A stretch of DNA of 5,127 bases from Eshraghiella sp964441705 (GTDB lineage: Bacteria; Bacillota; Clostridia; Lachnospirales; Lachnospiraceae), in the NCBI GenBank assembly GCA_964441705.1, contig CAYTWF010000104.1, positions 1 to 5,127 on the forward strand, in the 5' to 3' direction. Positions 1 through 4,322 of this stretch are shown here, piece by piece (the first letter of the stretch is position 1; every line of letters begins with the position of its first letter). The notes beneath the pieces were generated by a model that was given only the letters and a program-made list of their open reading frames with translations, was not told where the DNA came from and did not search any database. The position numbers were made by a program, and so were the translations under genes.

Positions 1-30
1 CTCTGAGCAAGGAGATATCCTTATCCCCGT

Positions 31-414
31 TCACACAACGACCTCCGGAACCTGCACCTTGTGGAAGACCGTCAGTTGGTCCGCCCCTTCCTGGAAGGTG
101 AACGAAGTGCTGAGCGATTCAATAGACAAGCCCGGAGCGACATCGGAATCCTGATCCTTGATCACGGATCGAGCCGCTGTCACTGGCATAGTTGGCATCC
201 CGGCATCGCCGCCGTTTACCACGAGTTTGATAACCACCGTCTTCCCGTTGTTTTCCCGGGCTTCGAAGGTTGCGCCTGAGCCCGCCAGCCCGACCTGCCG
301 CCGGGTGATCTTGGTTCCGGTCGCCGTCTGAAGTTCAATATATTTCCATGCCCTTGGATTCCCCTCCATGGCATCCCGTAGATTAACGTATCCCGCTTCC
401 TCTATTTCGGCCAT
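31..414 (-). CDS. Hypothetical 127-aa protein, possibly a virion or accessory protein
   Basis: I do not recognise this protein. It starts at ATG 414, the first in-frame start after an upstream TAA, and ends at TGA 31-33. The N-terminus is acidic (MAEIEEAGYVNLRDAMEG). The rest is rich in Val, Thr and Gly with alternating hydrophobic residues (KTVVIKLVV at about 58-66, QLTVFHKVQVPEVVV at the end), which suggests a beta-rich soluble fold. There is no signal peptide, membrane segment or cysteine. Upstream there is no clear Shine-Dalgarno sequence, unlike its neighbours, but a TATA-like element and a likely terminator of the preceding gene separate it from the lipoprotein gene, so it appears to be its own transcription unit. 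A beta-rich virion protein is only a guess. That the ORF is real is fairly likely, because it is the longest frame here and lies on the common strand. Confidence 0.65.
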   Translation of the reverse strand: MAEIEEAGYVNLRDAMEGNPRAWKYIELQTATGTKITRRQVGLAGSGATFEARENNGKTVVIKLVVNGGDAGMPTMPVTAARSVIKDQDSDVAPGLSIESLSTSFTFQEGADQLTVFHKVQVPEVVV

Positions 415-422
415 AAGACTAC

Positions 423-450
423 ATTATGTCATGCCGGTATATAAGGTCAC
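423..450 (-). promoter_or_regulatory. Candidate promoter for the 127-aa gene
   Basis: Reading the minus strand, the 133-bp gap before ATG 414 contains TTATATA (plus 438-444), centred about 27 nt before the ATG, and CATAAT (plus 423-428). A bacterial reading would be a weak -35 GTGACC (plus 445-450), a 16-bp spacer and -10 CATAAT, giving an extremely short leader. An archaeal reading would be a TATA box at -27 with a leaderless mRNA, which fits the missing Shine-Dalgarno. Neither is decisive. Confidence 0.35.
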
Positions 451-453
451 TGG

Positions 454-487
454 TAAGAAAAGAGGGTGGGTGCATCGTTCCGCACCC
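454..487 (-). terminator. Likely intrinsic terminator after the lipoprotein gene
   Basis: In minus-strand RNA the sequence reads GGGTGCG-GAACGA-TGCACCC, a six-pair perfect stem (plus 468-473 with 482-487) plus one inner G-U pair and a 6-nt loop. A pyrimidine-rich tail (ACCCTCTTTTCTTA) follows. It lies about 60 nt after the lipoprotein stop and before the promoter-like boxes of the next gene, where a transcript end is expected. The T-tract is interrupted and starts a few bases after the stem, so efficiency is uncertain. Confidence 0.55.
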
Positions 488-547
488 GGTTCAAGAATTG
501 GAAGATTTGTGTCAGGTCAATCACCCAACATCTTGGTGAATAGGTCG

Positions 548-1119
<572 letters not shown>

Positions 1120-1123
<4 letters not shown>

Positions 1124-1311
1124 CCCGTTTCCTCCTCTTTTGTTGCGAAGAGCCCTTGCTCGATCATCAACGCCACAGCCCGGAGCGCCGGTTCCACTTC
1201 CACCCAGTCGTACCCGCACCACGGGTACCCGGCCTGACTCGACATATCCTCAAACGTGTCGTAATCAACCGTTTTCAGGAATTCCAACAGTTTGTTATCA
1301 CCATTCGCCAT
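1120..1311 (-). CDS. Hypothetical 63-aa protein
   Basis: This is a small acidic protein of no family I recognise. It begins MANGDNKLLEFLKTVDYDTFEDM, has a central aromatic/Gly stretch (AGYPWCGYDWVEVE, about 27-40) with a single Cys, and a helical segment PALRAVALMIEQGLF near the end. ATG 1311 is preceded by a strong GGGAGGGGG ribosome-binding site. The gene overlaps the end of the 208-aa gene by 14 nt, and its TGA overlaps the lipoprotein ATG (ATGA), so all three are probably translationally coupled. No membrane segment or signal is visible. Tight packing at both ends is the main argument that it is real. Confidence 0.7.
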
Positions 1312-1924
1312 AATACCCCCTCCCGCCAGTGTTCAAGTGACGCTGGTCACAGTAATAGGTCCCGTCCATCTCCGGCAGGTAGCCGGAGGGGTACGGACGT
1401 TGCTGAGGGAACCACTGAGTCCATTTCCGGCCGCACCCACACGGGCATTCGAGCGGAAACTCCGCGTACATCCGTTTATAGATCAGGTTCGCCAGCCACG
1501 GCACGAAATCGTCGACAAAGGTTGCTCCCGGGTCCCGATAGGCGTTCCGGCGGCAATGTCCCACTACGCTCTCCATGGTTGCGACCAGTTCCTGCTGGAC
1601 CACCACTGGCAACTCCCGGAGATACGTGTGGATATACCGAGTTAGGTGGTTGTCCACCCCCATCTCGTCAATCGGGAGATGTTCCACTGGCGGTCCGGTC
1701 GGCTCGATATAGGGGTCGTACAGATCGCCCCACCGTTGTTCCCCTGAGGGAGTGACCTTCTTCATGGCATGCGGCGGCCAGATCTCTTGCTGTTCTCGTC
1801 CCACGTACTGCTCCACGATCTGCCGGGAGAGTGCCGCCCGGGACAGCCCCTCGCGTTTACAGATTACATCAAAATTTTCAAGGGTTTTGCCTTCTAGCAT
1901 GTAACGAATTGAGGTTTTCCTCAT
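1298..1924 (-). CDS. 208-aa protein: RHH-like N-terminus plus cysteine-rich C-terminus
   Basis: Residues about 4-41 (TSIRYMLEGKTLENFDVICK, then REGLSRAALSRQIVEQYV) have the strand-helix-turn-helix pattern of MetJ/Arc/CopG ribbon-helix-helix DNA-binding proteins, with the characteristic GLSR turn before helix 2. The middle (about 50-155) is helical and unassigned. The C-terminus has C160-P-C162-G-C164-GRKW and, 28 residues on, YYC192DQRH196, resembling a treble-clef or ribbon zinc site. Both the RHH and zinc assignments are inferred from pattern only. ATG 1924 follows AGGAGG and lies three bases after the stop of the 93-aa RHH-like gene, so the two are surely co-transcribed. It may be a transcription regulator with an added zinc or effector domain. 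Confidence 0.75.
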   Translation of the reverse strand: MRKTSIRYMLEGKTLENFDVICKREGLSRAALSRQIVEQYVGREQQEIWPPHAMKKVTPSGEQRWGDLYDPYIEPTGPPVEHLPIDEMGVDNHLTRYIHTYLRELPVVVQQELVATMESVVGHCRRNAYRDPGATFVDDFVPWLANLIYKRMYAEFPLECPCGCGRKWTQWFPQQRPYPSGYLPEMDGTYYCDQRHLNTGGRGYYGEW

Positions 1925-1927
1925 TGC

Positions 1928-2209
1928 TTACTCCTCCTTCTCCCTTTCATTTAACAGATACTCGCTCACCACCATTTCCACGTATGACGCCCGGTCCATG
2001 CCGTGCCTCGACCGCTGGAGGTCGATCTCCGCCAGCACCTGAGGGAGCACCTGCAGGCAGATCTTATCCGGGTCCCGGGCCTGAGCCTGCTGGAGCGCGG
2101 AGTAGCGTAGGAACCCCGCCTTGGACATACCGACTGCGTTCCGCGCCTGATCGATGATCTTATCCTCGTGTGGTTGTAAGGTGACCCGGACGTATGTCCG
2201 GACCTTCAA
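1928..2209 (-). CDS. Ribbon-helix-helix-like DNA-binding protein, 93 aa
   Basis: Residues about 2-40 (VRTYVRVTLQPHEDKIIDQA, then RNAVGMSKAGFLRYSALQQA) fit an RHH domain: a basic beta strand (VRVTL), helix 1, a G-M-S turn and helix 2. RHH proteins of this size usually dimerise and bind operators in the major groove. The C-terminal half (about 50-93) is helical and charged, ending in NEREKEE, and may carry oligomer contacts. The start is TTG at 2209. No ATG or GTG lies upstream in frame nearby, starting later would delete the beta strand, GGTGGTGG precedes it, and it overlaps the upstream gene's TGA (TTGA). It is probably coupled to the 54-aa gene. An inverted repeat at 2186-2201 lies inside its first codons. 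The target is not visible; self-regulation or partition is possible. Confidence 0.75.
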   Translation of the reverse strand: MKVRTYVRVTLQPHEDKIIDQARNAVGMSKAGFLRYSALQQAQARDPDKICLQVLPQVLAEIDLQRSRHGMDRASYVEMVVSEYLLNEREKEE

Positions 2210-2370
2210 TCGACCACCACCATGATTATGGCTGGGCCTGCGCCCTCCTCCACGACTCCTTCTGTCTCCAAGCGATACGCGTCTTCGAGGTCCACCTGAT
2301 AGGTTTCGACCCCAAGCCGATGCTCCAACTCTTCTACGAGTCGGGCTGTAGGTATGGTACTCATGTCCAT
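2206..2370 (-). CDS. Small phage-type protein, 54 aa (BC1881-like?)
   Basis: The sequence starts MDMSTIPTARLVEELEHRLGVETYQVDL and ends GPAIIMVVVD. The pattern of a T-x-x-LVEEL-x-x-R-x-GVE N-terminus followed by a short variable part and a GPA-hydrophobic-D end recalls the short phage proteins annotated as BC1881 family, whose role is unknown. That match is from memory and uncertain. Two ATGs are possible, 2370 and 2364. I prefer 2370 because GGAGG lies 12 bases before it; that spacing is long and is longer still for 2364. Extension to a TTG at 2400 has no ribosome-binding site. The stop overlaps the TTG start of the next gene. Confidence 0.6.
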   Translation of the reverse strand: MDMSTIPTARLVEELEHRLGVETYQVDLEDAYRLETEGVVEEGAGPAIIMVVVD

Positions 2371-2416
2371 AAGTCTATCGATCCTCCATAGAAACCACAA
2401 GGTGATGGGCTACGAC

Positions 2417-2572
2417 CTAGTAGCGGACCCCATCCACGGTCTCCATCACTAGTTTTCGGATCCACTCAGACCGGGTGATACCGGCCTCTTCGCACTCGGT
2501 CTTCAGCCGCTCCAGGATTCTGTCCGGGAGCCAGACCTTGACTGCTCTGGTGTTGCCAGTGCCTCTCGCCAT
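2417..2572 (-). CDS. Short ribbon-helix-helix protein, 51 aa
   Basis: The frame begins MARGTGNTRAVKVWLPDRIL and continues ERLKTECEEAGITRSEWIRKLVMETVDGVRY. It is almost wholly an RHH domain: a beta strand AVKVWLP (10-16), helix 1 (about 17-30), the turn GITRSE (31-36) and helix 2 (about 36-46). Members of this size (Arc, CopG) act as dimeric repressors. It is first in the leftward regulatory cassette, directly after the 1-kb gene-free region. A perfect 19-bp palindrome ends two bases before its ATG, which strongly suggests autoregulation. The ribosome-binding site is modest (TAAGGG, five bases before ATG) and lies within that palindrome, so a bound repressor would also cover it on DNA. Confidence 0.8.
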   Translation of the reverse strand: MARGTGNTRAVKVWLPDRILERLKTECEEAGITRSEWIRKLVMETVDGVRY

Positions 2573-2574
2573 AC

Positions 2575-2593
2575 AGACCCTTACTAAGGGTCT
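2575..2593 (-). promoter_or_regulatory. Candidate operator: perfect 19-bp palindrome
   Basis: AGACCCTTA-C-TAAGGGTCT is a perfect inverted repeat with 9-bp arms around one base. It extends outward to 13 bp per side with one mismatch. It sits between the TATA-like box and the ATG of the 51-aa RHH gene, covering the expected transcription start, a typical location for a repressor site. The likely binder is the adjacent RHH protein (inference). As RNA it would form a tight hairpin over the ribosome-binding site. Confidence 0.65.
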
Positions 2594-2596
2594 CTA

Positions 2597-2606
2597 TGTA
2601 TATATA
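2597..2606 (-). promoter_or_regulatory. Candidate -10 / TATA element for the RHH cassette
   Basis: The minus strand reads TATATATACA just upstream of the operator palindrome. TATACA (plus 2597-2602) works as a bacterial -10, placing transcription start near 2590 inside the palindrome. No convincing -35 lies 16-18 bp upstream. Read as an archaeal TATA box, its centre is about 30 nt from the ATG. Confidence 0.4.
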
Positions 2607-2778
2607 CCCTCGCTTCGATGGTCTCACATCGTGCACAGGTCCCTGCAATTCCAGTTTAGAATGCCCGAATTTGAAGAAATTTTCTAAAAAACCACTATAG
2701 GAGAAACGATTTCCTTTAGACAAAAAGCAATTCACCTACCCGGCCTCCGCTATAAAATACTCCCAAATAAGGTACCTG

Positions 2779-2856
2779 TCTTATCTCCTCTATTCCCCTC
2801 TCTTTCCCTATTCCTTCTCTTCTATTCCTTCTATTCTCTATTCTATCTCTATTTTA
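2779..2856. repeat. 78-nt G-free pyrimidine-rich tract
   Basis: The plus strand has no G from 2779 to 2856 and consists of C and T with single A residues, nearly all in CTATT steps (at 2790, 2808, 2822, 2831, 2838, 2849). The minus strand is correspondingly an AGAATAG-type purine-rich strand. Such strand-biased low-complexity DNA melts easily or forms unusual structures and is often found near origins. A role here is inferred. Confidence 0.8.
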
Positions 2857-2917
2857 GCATGATTTTGAGTAATAGAGACTCTATATAGTGTTTTTCCCTT
2901 TAAAGGGCATATAAAGG

Positions 2918-2926
2918 TGTGCATAA
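2918..2926 (-). promoter_or_regulatory. DnaA-box-like 9-mer
   Basis: The minus strand reads TTATGCACA, matching the bacterial DnaA box consensus TTATNCACA. It lies between the AT-rich tract and the CGTWACG array. It is a single copy, so chance cannot be excluded, and it is meaningful only if the host is a bacterium. Confidence 0.35.
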
Positions 2927-3007
2927 GCTAAGATAACCTTGAGATGGAGGTCCCTCTTTGTGCACAGGTACCTCGTTACGTTTCGTTTTTCACCCCAATT
3001 TCGTTAC

Positions 3008-3037
3008 GCGTTCAAGGACCTTACAGGTCCCGAACGC
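3008..3037. repeat. Imperfect 30-bp inverted repeat within the array
   Basis: GCGTTC (3008-3013) pairs with GAACGC (3032-3037), and inside it GGACCT (3016-3021) pairs with AGGTCC (3025-3030) around TAC, with a small asymmetric internal loop. It overlaps the second CGTTACG copy and one ACAGGTCCC copy and could extrude as a cruciform or fold as a hairpin in single strands. Confidence 0.6.
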
Positions 3038-3165
3038 CCCCTTTCGTTACTCCCATTTCCCAACAGGTACCTCGTTCGTTACGCACTTCTGGCGTTACGT
3101 CCTAAAAAGTTACTCAAAAATACGTAACGAACGCAAAAAGTTACGCGGGATCACGTAACGTTTCT

Positions 3166-3217
3166 GGAAATTTCCCTCCCGCCACGTAACGTTTCGCACC
3201 TTTTCGAAAAGTGTGCG
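3166..3217. repeat. Perfect palindromes lying between CGTAACG sites
   Basis: GGAAATTTCC (3166-3175) and CTTTTCGAAAAG (3200-3211) are perfect palindromes. The second extends to CGCAC/GTGCG arms (3195-3217) with one bulged base. They fall roughly midway between array sites at 3154, 3185 and 3216, which are 31 bp apart. Confidence 0.6.
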
Positions 3218-3271
3218 TAACGTTTTCCCCAATATACCTGCCATCACCCTGCAGGTGAGTAACGCCCCTTT

Positions 3272-3361
3272 CTGTGACCTTCTACGGCCATAGCGTTCAC
3301 GCTCCGACCTTCTACGCCCAACTACGACCTCCTCCGAGTTTCTACGCCCAACTACGAGTTT
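3272..3361. repeat. 10-bp phased, 30-bp higher-order tandem repeat
   Basis: Cutting every 10 bp from 3272 gives CTGTGACCTT, CTACGGCCAT, AGCGTTCACG, CTCCGACCTT, CTACGCCCAA, CTACGACCTC, CTCCGAGTTT, CTACGCCCAA and CTACGAGTTT. Seven of nine begin CTACG, CTCCG or a close variant. An 18-bp core (3310-3327 and 3340-3357) is identical at a 30-bp period, with a more diverged third unit from 3274. A 10-bp period puts each unit on the same DNA face. The repeat adjoins the CGTWACG array. Confidence 0.8.
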
Positions 3362-3493
3362 CCACATTTCCTCCGAGTCGCAGTTCACAATTCCCAAAAT
3401 AGAATGGTTTTTCCTCTAAAGCACGCTGAATTCTGTTGGTAAATCAGAGCCCACCTCCGAGTTCTTTTACCAATCAAACCCCACATTTCCTCC
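3362..3493. repeat. Duplicated CCACATTTCCTCC and CTCCGAGTT motifs, plus 8-bp inverted repeat
   Basis: CCACATTTCCTCC occurs at 3362-3374 and 3481-3493. CTCCGAGT occurs at 3332, 3371 and 3455. TTGGTAAA (3436-3443) and TTTACCAA (3466-3473) form a perfect 8-bp inverted repeat around 22 bp. These extend the repeat-rich zone to the right of the phased repeat. Confidence 0.6.
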
Positions 3494-3558
3494 CTTTATA
3501 AATTCTCTTAACTTTTGTCCCTTTTCGGAATCTGGACCCGTACAAGTCGAAGAATGTC

Positions 3559-3581
3559 GGAGCAGCCTTTCTGGCCGCTCC
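3559..3581 (-). terminator. Hairpin after the resolvase gene, possible terminator
   Basis: In minus-strand RNA, GGAGCGGCC-AGAAA-GGCTGCTCC makes a nine-pair stem with one G-U. In plus-strand RNA the same position would be an A-C mismatch, which favours a minus-strand RNA role. It starts about 30 nt after the resolvase stop. No U-tract follows, so it may be a processing or protective structure rather than an intrinsic terminator. Confidence 0.45.
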
Positions 3582-3612
3582 TTTCCCTGTTAGGCCACCA
3601 TTGAGACACCCT

Positions 3613-4065
3613 TTAGGCCTGATACCCTGATATATCCAACACTTTTTCCTTGAACGCCAGATAATACAAGCCGTGTCGCACGGAATCTAACGCGTGCGGG
3701 GCTCCTCGCCGGTATACCCCCATCTCTTTCAGGCGCTCGTTCGTGAAGAACGTGCGTTGTGCTGGCATTTGACCGATACATGCCACGCCTGCTTCCTTGC
3801 AGAGGTATCGCACCACCCCAATCACCTGTACCACCTCGAACTCGCTCCCGATCATCGCCCGGGACGCATTCGCCCGGAGCACGTACCGCTCGTACACGAC
3901 CGCGTCTATCCCGCGCTCCAATTCGCGACGTAGAACCTTGAAGAACTCCGCAGGCGGGTCTTGTCCCATCTCTTCTAGTTCCGTCCCCACCCAGATCGAC
4001 CACCCGCAGGTGCCGCCCGGGTCGAGCGCTAGAATCCGTTTCCGCTCCCCTTTCCTTTTAGCCAT
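3613..4065 (-). CDS. RuvC-like Holliday-junction resolvase (phage type), 150 aa
   Basis: This endonuclease of the RNase H fold cuts four-way DNA junctions or branched replication intermediates. The first strand carries ILALDPGGTCGW with catalytic Asp15. A second acidic site is in DAVVYERY (Glu59). The C-terminal PHALDSVRHGLYYLA has Asp127, with His124 nearby, as expected for the metal-binding end of RuvC-family enzymes. The 150-aa length suits compact phage members. I chose ATG 4065, with AGAGGTGG seven bases upstream. A longer open frame to 4230 merely shadows the cysteine-rich gene, and extending it would break the N-terminal strand placement. It overlaps that gene by 37 nt. It likely resolves junctions made during replication or trims DNA before packaging. 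Confidence 0.85.
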   Translation of the reverse strand: MAKRKGERKRILALDPGGTCGWSIWVGTELEEMGQDPPAEFFKVLRRELERGIDAVVYERYVLRANASRAMIGSEFEVVQVIGVVRYLCKEAGVACIGQMPAQRTFFTNERLKEMGVYRRGAPHALDSVRHGLYYLAFKEKVLDISGYQA

Positions 4066-4322
4066 CGTTTCACCACCTCTTTTTGATGCGGGATGGTGCA
4101 CGCGCTGCAATCCTTGATCCGCGTCCCATCCTTGCGTATTACCCAGTCCCAGTCTCCGCCGCACTCGTCCCACTCGTATCTGGGGCAGTAGCACAGCAGA
4201 CAGTTCATCGCCCCGTCCATGGCGTGGCACTTCCGGCAGATACTGCCTGTCTGCCGCCAGAGATCGTTCGTGGCCTCGATCAGCCGTTCTAAGTGCGCCT
4301 CAGCCGCGCTTTGCTCTTGCAT
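4029..4322 (-). CDS. Cysteine-rich small-domain protein (PF04071-like), 97 aa
   Basis: Residues about 29-79 carry C29-x2-C32-H33, then MNC41LLC44YC46PRYEWDEC54GG, a short variable part and IKDC72SAC75TIPH79. The NC-x2-CYCP-x-Y...CGG...KDCS-x-C-x-x-PH order is the signature of the cysteine-rich small domain family (PF04071), presumed to bind metal, with no firm function known. A 28-residue helical lead precedes it and a basic tail (VVKRWLKGKGSG) follows, which could touch nucleic acid. ATG 4322 is preceded by GGAGGAGG, and its first bases overlap the polymerase stop (TAATG), so translation is coupled. Its place between a polymerase and a resolvase suggests a DNA-related job, which is inference. 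Confidence 0.85.
   Translation of the reverse strand: MQEQSAAEAHLERLIEATNDLWRQTGSICRKCHAMDGAMNCLLCYCPRYEWDECGGDWDWVIRKDGTRIKDCSACTIPHQKEVVKRWLKGKGSGNGF

Larger units (their letters stand above)
2635..3071. repeat. Dispersed ACAGGT[A/C]CC repeat, five copies
   Basis: Copies are ACAGGTCCC at 2635-2643, ACAGGTACC on the minus strand at 2771-2779, ACAGGTACC at 2964-2972, ACAGGTCCC at 3023-3031 and ACAGGTACC at 3063-3071. Two share a longer GTGCACAGGT start (2631, 2960), and two share ACAGGTACCTCGTT (2964-2977 and 3063-3076), 99 bp apart. The copies interleave with the left part of the CGTWACG array. Confidence 0.7.
2974..3264. repeat. Array of twelve CGTWACG 7-bp palindromic sites (iterons)
   Basis: Exact CGTTACG or CGTAACG occurs at 2974, 3002, 3077, 3093, 3123, 3154, 3185 and 3216. 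One-mismatch copies start at 3045, 3139 and 3258, and a two-mismatch copy at 3108. The unit is CGT and its complement ACG around one A/T. Start-to-start distances are 28, 43, 32, 16, 15, 15, 16, 15, 31, 31 and 42 bp, mostly steps of about 15.5 bp or its double, i.e. about 1.5 and 3 helical turns. The central base is T in all left copies and mostly A in right copies. I saw no exact copy elsewhere in the window. This is the pattern of a multi-site protein-DNA assembly such as an initiator or partition-protein array. Confidence 0.85.
2573..3612. other. Gene-free 1-kb region rich in repeats; candidate replication origin or partition site
   Basis: I find no supportable gene over about 1,040 bp, in a window where genes otherwise overlap. 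From left to right it holds the RHH operator and promoter, an AT-rich part with a 78-nt G-free tract (2779-2856), palindromes at 2873-2884 and 2896-2907, a DnaA-box-like 9-mer (2918-2926), twelve CGTWACG-type sites (2974-3264), a 10-bp phased repeat (3272-3361), duplicated motifs to 3493 and a hairpin at 3559-3581. Iterons next to an AT-rich, strand-asymmetric segment and located beside a polymerase and resolvase block resemble a replication origin. An array of short sites near RHH genes equally resembles a plasmid or phage partition site. Composition changes sharply from the GC-rich genes. Confidence 0.6.

Noticed and set aside
1156..1755. 199-aa plus-strand frame
   Set aside because: It is antisense to the 208-aa and 63-aa genes, which have ribosome-binding sites, domains and coupled overlaps.
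2466..2735. 89-aa minus-strand frame over the RHH promoter
   Set aside because: It overlaps the 51-aa RHH gene in another frame, runs through the operator and has no recognisable domain; the RHH frame explains the region better.
2750..2759. Plus-strand promoter TATAAAATAC
   Set aside because: It matches a -10 or late-promoter core, but no plus-strand gene follows and no -35 at proper spacing is seen.
2939..3158. Plus-strand open frames of 62 and 66 codons in the array
   Set aside because: They are on the opposite strand to all genes, lack a ribosome-binding site and consist of iteron sequence.
2974..3361. CRISPR array
   Set aside because: Repeats are too short (7-18 bp), spacers are not of uniform unique 30-40 bp, and no cas gene is present.
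3116..3397. Minus-strand open frame of about 85-95 codons across the repeats, with VVGRR-type peptide repeats
   Set aside because: It starts at TTG or at an ATG only two bases after GGAGG. The peptide repeat simply mirrors the 30-bp DNA repeat, and the CGTWACG copies fall in different frames, so selection appears to act on DNA and not protein.
3377..3489. 32-codon minus-strand frame after the right-hand GGAGGAAATGTGG
   Set aside because: The ribosome-binding site is too close to ATG, the peptide (MWGLIGKRTRRWALIYQQNS...) has no recognisable feature, and the start lies in a duplicated motif.
4066..4230. N-terminal 55-residue extension of the RuvC-like protein
   Set aside because: It shadows the cysteine-rich gene in another frame; ATG 4065 has a proper ribosome-binding site and fits the family N-terminus.
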